From: Raphanus sativus
Taxonomy: Eukaryota > Streptophyta > Magnoliopsida > Brassicales > Brassicaceae
Direction: 5' to 3'
NCBI RefSeq assembly: GCF_000801105.2
Contig: NC_079513.1
Span: 21,048,273-21,112,272 of the forward strand
DNA length: 64,000 nt
Numbering within the stretch: position 1 is the first letter of the stretch; each line of letters starts with the position of its first letter. The position numbers and the translations under genes are program-made. Below are positions 22,955-34,976 of the stretch, piece by piece. The notes below the pieces were generated by a model that was not told the DNA's origin, searched no databases, and worked only from the letters and a program-made list of their open reading frames with translations.

Positions 22955-23475
22955 ATTAGGTCTGGGCATTCGGATAACCGGATCAGGTTTGGATCGGTAT
23001 TTCGGATCTGATATTTCAGATATGTAAAAACTGCTATCGATCGGGTATTTATAAAATTCGGATCAGATTAGGTTCGGTACTTATTGGATCCAGATAATTT
23101 CGGATATATCTGAAATAACTGTAAAAAATCAGTTCTTATTCGAATTTAATTGTATTTATCTGAATACCCTTATCAATTATAAAAGAATAAGACTTATAAA
23201 AATCAGACCTCTGAAACTAAACAGAATCAGATTTGAATAAACTCGCAAGAAAATAAAAACCAGTCTTGAATAAACTAAAATCTACCTTTATTTAATGAGT
23301 CTATAAACTAAAAACTGGATATGTCGGATAGTAGTTCAGGTCTCGGTAATACCTGATCCGATCCAATACCTGAGACATAACTAAAAGCATACTCGGGTAT
23401 TTCATCATATCTAGATTCGACCCGAAACCCGAATTTTAGGATCGGTATCGATTAGAACTTCGGATCCTGGAAATA
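22955..23475. repeat. Old repeat with GGATCGG/CCGGATC motifs, class unknown
   Basis: GGTCTGGGCATTCGGATAAC at the left and GACCCGAAACCCGAATTTTA at the right, with repeated GGATCGGTAT and CGGATCTGATA, give a degenerate inverted organisation. No clean termini or target duplication were found. Confidence 0.35.
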
Positions 23476-23656
23476 TGCTCATGCATGTATAGAATAAAAG
23501 CTCCTTTAGGTAACGTGACGCACGTGGGCAAACGTAGAAGAAGACAAGATTGAACATATAATTAACTTTGGTTATGGTTCGGGAACGGAACATATGATAT
23601 AAAAGTAAAGATGGGGTATATATGTGTGCTTTAATTGTAGCTTATAGAGTTTTACT

Positions 23657-23675
23657 TTTTTTTTTTTTTTGATAA
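23657..23675 (-). repeat. Minimal retroposon stub (TTATC + A14, minus strand) with 15-bp TSD
   Basis: The insert is T14 GATAA on the plus strand, between perfect copies of TTATAGAGTTTTACT (23642-23656 and 23676-23690). On the minus strand it reads TTATC plus A14, the last bases of the SINE-type 3' end seen at 5107-5149. Confidence 0.82.
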
Positions 23676-23690
23676 TTATAGAGTTTTACT

Positions 23691-24047
23691 TGTATAATCG
23701 AATTTGAAGAGAATTAAATAACGATACAATCGGGAACTCTAGATTCTCTCTGAGTAGTGAACATGCACCGAACTCTGAAGTTTGGGGTTACTTGTAACGC
23801 GTGATGCAATTCCAAAGTTAATCGTTTTCGTTTTTTTTTTGTTATGTGTTTCTTATGTTCTTTTGAATATATGTGTTGCAGTGATCGATGACCACCCCAT
23901 ACACCACACCTATCTGATCCGTTTATTCGTTATTTTTGATATTTCCACTTCTTTATTATAAAAAAACTTTTGTAAGCTATTTTTAGTGTTTACTGAATAA
24001 TGCAGAGATATTCCAAAATAGAAAGAGTACAAAATTAGTTTTCGGAT
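23691..24047. other. Spacer before the full-length LINE
   Basis: No gene seen. 24031-24047 is the left target duplication of the LINE. Confidence 0.4.
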
Positions 24048-24206
24048 CGGAGGTAATTGAGTTAAAACGGCTAGTTTCTCTCTCCTGTAAAGTGCGACAA
24101 AGAAAGCGATAAATTGTGAACAGTGTCTCCGGTAGCTGCCTCTCAACGGCGGCTCATTAGGAGCCGACTCCTCCGTCAACTTTCCACTCCCTCTCCGACG
24201 GAGAAG

Positions 24207-26024
24207 ATGAAGAAGAAGAAACCCAAAAAGTCTCCGACCAAAGCATCGCCTAGCTCAACCTCGAAATCGCCGCCGAAGTCTGCGAAGGCCTCGTCTCAGA
24301 CGAAATCGATCTCTGATGAAAAGGTCTTACCTGAATCGGACCCTACGATTGTTTCTGATGCCCGTCTCGACCCTGTGGCCGTCCCGGTTGCTCAACAATC
24401 GTCTGAAACTGTAGATCTGGATACTCACCAAAGCGTCATCCCGACACCAGAGACAGTGATCGCCGTTAAATCGGCTGATCCATCTCCAGTTTGCGTTGAC
24501 ACTGACACCACAAACAAAGAGTCGAGCTCCGGTGGTAAAGACCTAAGCTCCTCTGAAACAGCCCTGGAAAAGGAACCCCGTCTGCAAACCGACATCTCCT
24601 CCGGTGAAATGTTAGAAGTAGCGAATGCTGATGCCAAGGTGTTAACTTTGAGCTCGCAGGATGCTGAATCTGCACCTCTTTTGGCTCCTCTAGCTGATCG
24701 AGTAACAGAGAAAATGAAGAACAAGCCAGTACCAGGTGATGAAATAAACGCAGTTCCGGCGGAAGCTCCTGCTCCTCCTCAGAACAAGACTTCGGAGGAC
24801 ACCTGGTGTGCTCACGCAAGAGGAAAGCGCCTCTCCAGGAAAGGTGAAGCTTTCACTCTCCCTACGGGTGAGGCGTGTATTATGATCCCCAATTCTGTGA
24901 TTGAGAAGAACCGGAAGTCTTGGGAACCTTTCGTCCTGGGCCAGTTCTATTCGGACCCTCCCTCTCAAGGCACGCTTCATAACATAGTTAACGGTATTTG
25001 GAGCAGGAACTACAGAGATATTGCAGTGTCGATAATGGAAGGCTTCGCTTTTCTTTTCAGAATTCCGAATGCAGCAACTCGTCATAGGGTCATCACTCAG
25101 CGTCTATGGCAAATCGAAGGTCAAACTATGTTTGTAGACAAATGGGAACCGGGAGTGGTGCCGTCAAAGCCTGAGCTCAAGTCGGCTCCTATCTGGTTGG
25201 AGCTCCGAAATGTTCCTCTTCAGTTCTTCAATGAAGACGGGCTGGAACGTATCGCTGGCTTGGTAGGTCACCCGAAGTTCTTGCATCCCTCAACTGCCAA
25301 CAAAACAAATCTCGAAGTTGCAAAGGTCTTCACTATAATTGATCCTAGGAAGCCGCTTCCAGAAGCCGTGAATGTTCAGTTTCAGTCGGGAGAAGTCAGC
25401 AGAGTGTTGGTTTCTAGTCCGTGGATGCCGCCAGTTTGTGAGCTTTGTAAGGAAGTGGGGCATGTTTCAAAGAGATGCCCATCTGCGATCAAGTCCTGCT
25501 CTCACTGTAACCTAGAGGGTCATGTCTACGAGAAGTGCCCGCAGAACAAGAAAAGCGAACCCAAAGGAAAGAAAACTCGAAGGGGAAGATCAAAGGAGAA
25601 GCAGGTTTGGAAAGTAGTTGAACAATCAGACATTAACAAGGTTGAGATACAACCTCCTGCCTCTAGCGAGGGAGCAAACTTGCAGAAGGAGGTGGTGCAC
25701 ACAGAGGTTGCGCTTACCTCAAAGCTTGGTACAGAGAAAGATAAGGTGGTTGGGGAATCGAGTGCTACACCGTCCTATCTGCTACCTGTAAGATCAAAGA
25801 GTCGTTCTGGTCGCTCAGCTTCTGGTATCTCGATTTCATCTCACTCTGATATTCAGCCTGATTCTTCGGATGTGGAGACATCAGACTCGGACTTAGAGGA
25901 AGGTGAGCTAAGTAAGCACGACATGGAACTTGGATATCAGATTGTGCGAAACAAAAAGAAATTTTCAGGATTGAAGTCCTCTGGTCAGAAAGGTAGTCGG
26001 GGCAGGGGTCCCAAATTAAACTAG
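24207..26024 (+). CDS. LINE ORF1 protein (DUF4283-type domain, two CCHC knuckles)
   Basis: An intact ORF of 605 codons from the first in-frame ATG at 24207; the open frame extends upstream to 24123 without an ATG. A Ser/Pro/Lys-rich N-terminus is followed by a DUF4283-type domain around residues 200-330 (SWEPFVLGQFYSDPPSQGTL, MEGFAFLFRIPNAATRHRVI, GQTMFVDKWEPG). Two knuckles follow, CELCKEVGHVSKRC and CSHCNLEGHVYEKC, then a basic stretch and an acidic/Ser-rich C-terminus. It is the nucleic acid-binding component of the LINE RNP by family knowledge. ORF2 starts 7 bases after its stop codon. Confidence 0.88.
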   Translation: MKKKKPKKSPTKASPSSTSKSPPKSAKASSQTKSISDEKVLPESDPTIVSDARLDPVAVPVAQQSSETVDLDTHQSVIPTPETVIAVKSADPSPVCVDTDTTNKESSSGGKDLSSSETALEKEPRLQTDISSGEMLEVANADAKVLTLSSQDAESAPLLAPLADRVTEKMKNKPVPGDEINAVPAEAPAPPQNKTSEDTWCAHARGKRLSRKGEAFTLPTGEACIMIPNSVIEKNRKSWEPFVLGQFYSDPPSQGTLHNIVNGIWSRNYRDIAVSIMEGFAFLFRIPNAATRHRVITQRLWQIEGQTMFVDKWEPGVVPSKPELKSAPIWLELRNVPLQFFNEDGLERIAGLVGHPKFLHPSTANKTNLEVAKVFTIIDPRKPLPEAVNVQFQSGEVSRVLVSSPWMPPVCELCKEVGHVSKRCPSAIKSCSHCNLEGHVYEKCPQNKKSEPKGKKTRRGRSKEKQVWKVVEQSDINKVEIQPPASSEGANLQKEVVHTEVALTSKLGTEKDKVVGESSATPSYLLPVRSKSRSGRSASGISISSHSDIQPDSSDVETSDSDLEEGELSKHDMELGYQIVRNKKKFSGLKSSGQKGSRGRGPKLN

Positions 26025-26030
26025 TTATAT

Positions 26031-29000
26031 ATGTCGACGGATATTTTTTGTTGGAATGTACGCGGATTAAATAAATTTTCTCACCGCAGCGGATTAAGTA
26101 AGTGGTATAGGAAGAATGCTCCTCTCTTTGGCGGCATCATTGAGACACATGTCAAATACCCTAAGAAGAATAAATTTGTGTCTCAGATTTTTCAGGGATG
26201 GTTGACTGACGACAACTATGGTTTCTCCCCGCTGGGGAAGATATGGCTTGTCTGGCACCCCTCCCTCTTGGTCACTATTATATCCAAGTCCCTTCAAATG
26301 ATCACGGCTGAGGTTACTTGGCCTTCTCTGCAAACAAATGTGTTCATCTCGGTTGTCTACGCTTCTAACGATCCGAAGGAGCGCTCTCTTCTGTGGTCTG
26401 AGCTGACAGATTTAGCTACTTCTCAAGGTATGGATGATAAACCCTGGCTTATACTAGGCGACTTTAACCAGATCAGAGACCCCATGGAACACTCCCTGCC
26501 TCCAACACTCAATATGGACAAGAGGATTCGAGAGTTCAACCAATGCCTCTTGGATGCAAGCGTGGAAGATCTTAACTTCAGAGGCACAACTTTTACCTGG
26601 TGGAACAAGAGGAAACTTGCACCTTTGGCTAAGAAGCTTGACATGAGCTTGGTAAATGATGAATGGTACAATATTTTTCCTTCTTCTGTGGCCTTTGTCG
26701 GCACTCCAGGTTTCTCGGATCACGCAGTCATCACTGTCGTTCTGGAGCCGCAGAAGATAAGGTCTAAGAAGCCTTTCAGATTCTACAATTATCTCACGCT
26801 AAACTCGGACTTCCTTGCGACTGTCTGCACCAATTGGTATTCGTTCAACGTCACTGGATCCGCTATGTACCGGGTTGCAAGGAAATTGAAGCTATTGAAG
26901 AATGTGATCAGAGAGTTTAGTAGGGACACAACTACTCGGGAATTGAGAAGAAAACTGCTCAGGCACAGGAAAGACTGCAACAGGCGCAGCAAGCAATGCT
27001 CTCCCTTCCTTCATCTTCTAATGCTGCTATAGAGCTCCAGGCTCAGCATGAATGGGAAGAGTTATCTGTAGCGGAGACAGCTTTCTTCTATCAGAAAACG
27101 AGCATAAACTGGCTCCAGTATGGCGATGGTAACTCCAGGCTTTTCCATCGTTATGCAGCCTCCCGACAGGCCATCAATCACATTCACTTTCTACTAACAG
27201 ACACGGGCGACAGGGTGGAGACTCAGGATGGTATACAAGCTCTCTGTATCGATTATTTTCATGAGCTATTGGGAAGCCAGGTAGCGGAACCGATGTTCAT
27301 TCAATCCGATCTTGACCTGCTTTTTGACTTCAAATGCTCGGCTGATGAGGTTATGTCCTTTCAAAAGCCCTTCTCTGCGGAGGATATAAAGGATGCGTTT
27401 TTCTCTTTACCAAAGAATAAATCAGGAGGACCGGATGGATACTCATCGGAGTTCTTCATGGCTACATGGTCTGTTGTTGGGGCTGAGGTAACCGAGGCAA
27501 TCTTCGAATTCTTCAAGTCTGGAAAAATTCTTAAGCAGTGGAACGCAGCAAATCTGGTCCTTATTCCTAAGAAGCTAAACGCGGCTGTAACAACAGATTT
27601 CAGGCCGATTTCTTGTCTCAATACTGTTTATAAGGTCATAGCCAAGCTGCTAGCCTCGAGGCTGAAGGAGATCCTCCCGGCGGTGGTTTCAAATTCCCAA
27701 TCCGCTTTCCTCCCGGGAAGACTGCTGGCAGAAAATGTATTACTGGCCACTGAGCTTGTAAACGGGTACAACACTCAAGCTCTCTCCCCTAGAGGCATCT
27801 TAAAAGTAGACTTGCGGAAAGCTTTCGACTGTGTGCGGTGGGACTTCCTTTTAGCCGCTCTTCGGGCTATTGCAATTCCTGAAAGCTATATCTGTCTTAT
27901 CTCCGAATGTCTATCTACGGCGTCATTCTCGGTGTCAGTCAACGGAGCCACCAGAGGTTTCTTTCAAAGCACCAAAGGAATACGGCAGGGGGATCCGCTC
28001 TCGCCTTATTTGTTTGTGCTTGCGATGGAGGGACTATCTAGATTACTTCTCTCGCGATATGAAGAAGGTCTGATTGGCTATCATCCAGGGACAGTGAACC
28101 TCAAGATTTCTCATCTAATGTTCGCCGATGATGTTATGGTATTTTTCGATGGAACCAGTAGCAGCTTACATGGAATATCTGAGTGTCTTGATGACTTCGC
28201 TACATGGTCTGGCCTCCAAATGAACCCTTCGAAGACGGAGTTGTTCACCTCAGGAATCGACCAAACGGAATCAGCTGCTATTGTTAGCTACGGATTCCCT
28301 TCTGGTAAGTTCCCGGTGAGATACCTAGGTCTTCCTCTCATGAGCAGGAAGCTAAAAATCTCAGAGTACGCTCCATTAGTGACCAAGATTACTGCGAGAT
28401 TTCAATCCTGGTCTGCAAAGATCTTGTCGTTTGCTGGGAGATTACAGTTGTTAAAGACAGTAATATTTGGCATTGTAAGCTTCTGGTTATCAGCTTTTAT
28501 TCTTCCGAAAGGATGTATCAAGAGCATCGAATCGCTATGCTCCAGGTTTCTGTGGTCAGGAAATATAGAGAAGAGGGGAGTTGCAAAAATCGCATGGACT
28601 ACAGTCTGCTTACCTAAAGACGAAGGAGGCCTTGACCTTAGGAATTTCTCTATTTGGAATCAGGTCCTTTGTCTAAAGTTCATCTGGTTGCTGCTGTCAA
28701 CTACGGCCTCTCCATCTCTTTGGGCTGAGTGGCACCGTAGCACCCATCTGCTGGAAAAATCTTTCTAGATGGTAGAAGCTTCATCATCGGACTCTTGGGT
28801 CTGGAAAAAGCTTCTCGATCTGAGACCATTGGCTCTTCAGTTCTGTAAAATCAGATTGGGTGATGGCAAGAGCGCAAGTTTCTGGTATGATGTGTGGTCT
28901 CTTTTTGGCCAGTTGATAAATCACATTGGACTCTCTGGTCCTAGAGCTCTGCGTGTACGACATAACGCGGTGGTGGCGGACGCAATAAATGGTCAAAATT

Positions 29001-29677
29001 GGTTGCTCCCGCAACCTAGATCCCAAAAGGAAGTGGAGCTCCACATTTTTCTTACAACTATTTCCTTGCCTCTTTCTTTGAATGAGAATGATGTTTATGA
29101 ATGGCATGCTGGTGATACTTCTTTGCTTGATTTCAGGTCCTCCTCCACGTGGGAAGTGCTGAGACCGAGAGAGGAAGTTAAAGACTGGGTGGACGTTGTA
29201 TGGTTCAAAGGTGCGGTTCCAAAGCTAGCGTTCACGATGTGGGTTACAAATCTAGACAGGCTGCCGACTAGAGCGAGACTTGCTGCGTGGGGACTTCCTG
29301 TCTCACCTACCTGTCCACTCTGTTCCACTCATGATGAAACCAGAGATCACCTAATGCTTGCCTGCGCATTCAGTAGGGAGGTCTGGCGCGAGGTGCTCAC
29401 CAGATGCCGATCACCACATGCTATCTTTACCTGTTGGGCTGAGCTTCTCTCTTGGATCAGGTCGCCTACCTCAAAGAAGTTCACCCTGTTGAGGAAATTG
29501 GCGGTTCAGACTGTCACCTTTCACTTGTGGAAGCAGCGAAATAATCTTGTTCATAATCAAGCATCAATTCCGGCTTCAGCAGTGTTCAAAGGAATTGACA
29601 AAGAACTGAGGAACATAATCTCAGCCAGGAGATCTAGGAAAAGTTTCAAGACTATCATGACAATGTGGTTGAGATAG
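26031..29677 (+). pseudogene. LINE ORF2 (endonuclease, reverse transcriptase, zinc-binding), two lesions
   Basis: The APE-type endonuclease runs from the ATG at 26031 (FCWNVRGLNK, GGIIETHVK, LILGDFNQI, FSDHAVI). The frame shifts at about 26925-26930, where GACACAAC appears to carry an extra CA, and reverse transcriptase continues in another frame (VDLRKAFDCVRW, KGIRQGDPLSPYLF, LMFADDVMVFF). A TAG at 28766-28768 interrupts it, and the same frame continues to 29677 with the zf-RVT domain (CPLCSTHDETRDHLMLAC). No RNase H domain follows, unlike the fragments at 20911-21330 and 56330-56536, so these belong to different LINE lineages. Endonuclease and RT catalytic motifs are intact. Confidence 0.93.
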
Positions 29678-29822
29678 TTGTTCTTGTTGCCTCACTCTTA
29701 GGAATCCTTCTTGTTTTTAGCTTTTCCAAGTTGGATCAAAATCTAAGTCTCTTTCGTAGAAACTTTTATTCATCTTAATGATATTTACATTTTAGCAAAA
29801 AAAAAAAAATTAGTTTTCGGAT

Positions 29823-32516
29823 ATAAGCCCTTTTTCCTTTAACTGTTTTGCTGTCTATAAAGGAAATATTTTTCACGTGTGAATAAAACGATCACATGAT
29901 TCCAAACATATACACACACATATATATATATATATAGGAGTGATATATCTGAATTAGTTTATATCTGCATTTTTGACATATATTAAATCTTTAATTTTAA
30001 TTTATATTTAATATATGAATGCTGATATCTTCGTTAGTTGTTGTATCATTTTAAAAGCAATCTTATAAAACTATTTTCCGAATACATAACTAGCATAACT
30101 AGAGAAATTTCATGGGGTATGGTGATTCTATCATATTATTGAACTAAACGACTTCTGCTGCGTCAAGGACCTAAACCGGTTTATAATATATGCTAATTAC
30201 CATATAACCAAAAGTATGTGAAACTGATAAAAGTAGTTGAAGAAACTGAGAGAAGTGTTCCAAAATTAGGATTATTAAAATTCTATTTGCGCACAACAAT
30301 GTTATAAAAATAGGATAATGACTATGATTGCATTTGAAAATGATGATTTGCAAAATGTCAAATATGATAATTAAGCTTGAAGTGTTCAAACTTGTTTAAA
30401 AGAAGTTTTATTTAATAAAAATAGTCAAAGCTTCGTAACAAGTAATATCAATAAAATAAACCCATTCTCAAAACAAAAACAAAAACAAAAATATAAATAA
30501 AATAAATTCAAGAATAAGTTTTCACGATACTCTAACGAGATTTGTGTCTCAAATGGTGTGATGAATTGCGGTGTATAGCTCTATGGCATAACTCTAATAG
30601 GGACCAAAACAGGAATGGACGGGTGCCTTAAGCTCACTCGGATGGATCAATCTACGCGGTTCAATCTTAAATGAAGAAAGTGAGTGAATGCATGGAATCG
30701 AAGGCTGGTGGACCCATAAACATAAAAGACGCCTCAAGAAACCCAAACAAACAACTACAAGTGGTTCCATTCACATGATATTTCTACTGTTGGAATCTAA
30801 ATATAACGACAATTTATGTCACATGATTGTCGCCGGTTGAAATTGATCGCTAGCCGTTAACAAGCAAAATGAAGTGTTAGCCTGACAGTGCTCTAACACC
30901 TAGCATATACAGTTAACGTAAATCGCTATTTAAATAGTTATACAATTTTCGATTATTTATGTATAGTTTATATTTAACTTGGAAAGTTAACGTATACTAC
31001 TTTTTATCAGCTATACTAACATCATGTACGATATTAACTAATTAATATACAAATAAAAAATAAATTCACAAATAAAAAATATTTTAGATAACATCTTCTT
31101 ATTATTTTATAAAACAGCCAACATTGGTTATCATTCAACTCTTCAAAATATCAAAAATATACAGGGAGTTTGATCAATATTAACATAAATATAATTTCTG
31201 TTTTATTGTTCAAAACATATTATGGGAATTGAACTTTAAGTTATCTGGAGAATTTCTTAAAATAAATTGTTTCAAATTTCTTTTTAAATAAATATTTTCT
31301 CATGTAGACGCATATACTTTATCAGAACTGACAAGCCTTACAAATGATTGATGATACTAATTTTTCAGTACTGATTCTGTTACTATTCGCACGTAATTTG
31401 CGATATGAACCAAGAAAAAGATAGAACATTAATGTTTGTTGGTTAGAAAACAATAAGAGGCTGTTTAATGAAGACCTTTTCACATTGTCAGATCTTGTGT
31501 TCATCGCACAAGTCGTATCCGCTTTACGCGTGTGATTATAAAAACTGTTCCTAGTTCATACGCGAAACGTTTGACTATTGCTCTCTACTAGAACTTATAT
31601 TTATAATATTTAAAATATATTATGTTGATAACTTCCGTAATTAATACTTTTTCTACTTACTATATAGCGCACATGTGCCTCTCTTAAAATACTTAAACTC
31701 CAAAAATGGAAAAAGACAAAAGACGAGCTGCGTTCTGCTGATAAAAAAACTTAAATATTATGTTGTATATTGACGTTATTTCTAGAAATAAATATAGAAA
31801 TTGATGGATTGTCTCATATATGTTGGCCTACCGATTGGAGCTAAGGGTTTCACATTAAACTGTTAGAGCATTTGAAGATTTTTTGTCACTATTACAATTA
31901 GCAATTAAGTGGTGAAAATGATCGATTTCACATATTGGGTCCAAAGGTAGACGATTTCTCATGATCAATCTCACTTGATTGTGTTAATCCGCGTAATTTT
32001 TTACATCGTGCTAGCCTGCTAGGTACTAGATTGGACCTACAAACCTAGTATTCTTCTTTTCACGAACCGGCTTTATAAATCTTAAAACAACATCTTAAAA
32101 CTTTTCTTTTTATCGACTAAATAAATTGTGGTTCACATTTTTGGAAAATGAAGAAGTTTGTGGTGAAATAAAGTAAAACCTCGCTGGATTAGTATGTGGT
32201 AAAAGTGATAAACTATAAAATGATATTTTTGAATTTGGTTTGGTTTATTACAAAATCTAACAAATTTTGATAGTTAGATAACATATTTTAAAAAATTATA
32301 CTATTATCATAAGTAAACTATATAACCCTATACAAACATAACTAAGATATTTTGTTATCATTTATTTTAGAGTTGTTTATTTCTTTGTTGACTTTGAAAT
32401 ATCATTCCCATTTTATTTGTTTATTTTAAACGATCTTGTGTTGAAGTGTCGTACTAAAACATGTGAATACGGTAATTTCTTTTTATAATGTTCCAAATCT
32501 ATAATATAATATCATA
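29823..32516. other. Gene-free AT-rich spacer
   Basis: No gene is supported. A less AT-rich patch at 30540-30800 (GGACGGGTGCCTTAAGCTC and similar) has no recognisable ORF or RNA. TATA-rich microsatellites occur near 29920. Confidence 0.4.
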
Positions 32517-33660
32517 CTAGATCATGACCCGCTCGACCGAGCGGGAGTCAATTTTCTTTTTTATCTTTGTTTTTACTAAATGTTATATATGATCGCAATG
32601 TGTATTAATATAAAATTTTGATAAATAACAATGTGTACTAATGTGTTTAAATAAGCAATGTGTTTAATTACTAAATCTGATTTTTAAATTTTATGATAAC
32701 GTAAAGTAGATTTTTTATATTATTTAAAATATATAGTGCTATATATTTTGTATTTTCAACATTTATCATACAAAACTTACATTGGGGTATTATTTATATG
32801 AAAATATGTGTAACATAATATATTTATATATTATATAAACATATGCACATCCGCACGAGTTTTATTTTTAAAATATATTATATATTGTTTAGTTTTATGT
32901 AGTATCGAGTTTGTATAATTCAATTTTTTGTTTAAAGAACAATATCAAAATTGTCTTTCGTATGTAAAAATAACACTTTGCAAGCGCAAGTTGTGTTTTT
33001 TATTGTAACACAAAATTTTATATAAAACTTATGTTTTTGTACATTACGAATTTAATTTTTTAAAATAATTATTACGTAATTTCAAAGTGAATTTTATCTC
33101 TAAAGTCTAATATATTTTGTGTATAATGGTTCAAAGCATTTTCGATATATATTATATTTCAGTTTGGTTTGTTTTTAGTATTATTGTATAAGTATAATAC
33201 TATACAATATTACTATTTCTATACAATATATGAAGCTATGTGTTATTTGTTTTAGAAAGTAGATTAGGCCCAACGTAGTTATAAGAATAGTCATATCTTT
33301 ATGTATATGTTATATGTCTATGACTTATCTACCTAATGTTATTAGTACTAATAAAATTAATATGGCTAATGAAAGTATACTGATCAATTTAAAATGAATT
33401 GTATAGGGTAATTATAGTACAATTAATATTTTTAGTATTCTTAGTATACATCTTATCTAAATCGACATGTAATAAATGTAAAAATTATATATGGAATATA
33501 GACAAAAAGAAGAACTGTATTTAAGGAAATACATCAATGCAAAGTTAGACTATGGTACGTATTATATATAAAGAATGAGACATTTAATTTAAATATATGA
33601 GGTCCACCTTTAAAAATCCATCTAGAAAAAGTTGTAATGTTTCTGTTTTAATAAGATAGA
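32517..33660 (-). mobile_element. Non-autonomous Helitron, same family as in RD29B, 1,144 bp
   Basis: On the minus strand it begins TCTATCTTATTAAAACAGAA (33660-33641), identical in its first 20 bases to the RD29B intron element, with similarity continuing to GGACC at about 33601. It ends with stem CCCGCTCG/CGAGCGGG (plus-strand 32528-32545) and CTAG (32517-32520), between host A and T. The hairpin stem differs from that of its relative while staying paired. Confidence 0.88.
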
Positions 33661-34325
33661 TATTTCCTAATTAACACAGTACCATAATTTATTACTTTCA
33701 AACATGACGTTTAGCTTAATAGGCTGCTGACATTAATTGTATGATGATGATAGTAATCCAGATTACTAATCATAATTTTAAAGTAGAAAAAAATTACTTG
33801 GTAAAATCAAACTTTTAATAGAGGAAAACTCTAGAAAAGGAATGGAAAAGCAAAGAATGAATACTGAAATTTGCTGGAATGTTAAAATAAAAATGCTTTT
33901 AAAGGAAAATTTTACTTTAAGGTGAAATATATTATTTTAAAATCAATTAATAGTGCTAAAGTAAAAAGATGTTATGGTCCTAAACATATTAACTTTAAAA
34001 ATTCAATGTAGTTATCTTTTCTATTTAGGTGAGATAAAGAAAAATCAAACGCATAAATCAGAAGAAATGAAAAAGTACAAAACATATAGAACACTAGAAT
34101 ACTAAAATGACAAAACGTGTTACTAATGAGAAATTGGCATTTCTAATGAAATTAGCTTTTCATTTAAAACGCAGTTACCACTTATAACCTAGGGATCTAT
34201 AACCTAAGTAATTCATCCCTTTTTTTCGTTGGTCAACTGCGTAATATATCAACCAAAAGGAAAAATAAATATATGTTTTTGTTGACAAGAAAAACAAGTA
34301 CGTTGTGTTTTAACTTTTTACCTTT
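33661..34325. other. Gene-free AT-rich spacer
   Basis: Nothing recognised between the Helitron and the SINE. Confidence 0.4.
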
Positions 34326-34344
34326 AAAAGACTAAAATACAACA

Positions 34345-34576
34345 AACCAGCGCGCGTTGGCCTAGTGGTAAAGGAACTCTGGCTGGAGTGTCCGCCCTGG
34401 GTTCGATCCGCGTTGGCCACGAGAAGATTTACCCGGGCTCCTCTCGCCCCCCAGACCACTTTGCGTAACCAGAGACCCTTAAGTGGACGCTTAAAAATCC
34501 TGTAATGGCATGGGCATAAGTCCGGTGGGCTAGTCGATCACGCTTAGTGGTCGGATACTGGATTATAAAAAAAAAA
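34345..34576 (+). mobile_element. Intact tRNA-derived SINE with 19-bp TSD
   Basis: Pol III box A TGGCCTAGTGG (34358-34368) and box B GGTTCGATCC (34400-34409) are followed by a tRNA-unrelated body and an A tail. Perfect duplications AAAAGACTAAAATACAACA lie at 34326-34344 and 34577-34595; the A tail overlaps the start of the right copy. It lies about 400 bp upstream of the P450 start codon, same strand. Confidence 0.94.
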
Positions 34577-34770
34577 AAAAGACTAAAATACAACATCCAT
34601 ACATTCAGATCATATTAAGTTATTCAAAAAAGCAGCCGGAGAAACTCTACAAGACTATAACGAAAAGGGAATAAAGGAATGCTAAATGCTGATAATGTTT
34701 GACCAGAAAATGGTCAAGAAACGTTATGAAACAACATAAAATAAAATTCAACAAATATAATAAATTAAAA

Positions 34771-34857
34771 GAGAGAGAGAGAGAGAGAGAAAGGAGACTT
34801 TCCTTGGTCCAAGTCTGACATTCTTCTACACCCGAACCTAAAAAACATCTATAAATA
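34771..34857 (+). promoter_or_regulatory. CYP715A promoter: GA tract and TATA box
   Basis: An uninterrupted GA/AG tract of about 20 bp (34771-34790) is followed by TATAAATA at 34850-34857, about 120 bases before the ATG. Transcription probably starts at about 34880 (inferred). Confidence 0.7.
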
Positions 34858-34976
34858 CCTCATTTGGTTGATTCTCATGTTTCATCTGCAAACATTCTAT
34901 ATACAACTGCCAATATTGCACCAAAGAAACACTTAACGCATATATCTATTCCCACATATTTGGAGAGATATACGAG

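Larger units (their letters stand above)
24048..29805 (+). mobile_element. Full-length L1-type LINE retrotransposon, 5.76 kb
   Basis: Flanked by a perfect 17-bp target duplication AAAATTAGTTTTCGGAT (24031-24047 and 29806-29822); the right copy abuts the poly(A) tail, so its first four A are ambiguous. It has a short 5' UTR (about 160 bp), two ORFs in the plant LINE order, a 3' UTR from 29678 and an A tail at about 29797-29809. Perfect duplications suggest a recent insertion, but ORF2 has a frameshift and a stop, so this copy cannot make ORF2 in full. Confidence 0.95.
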
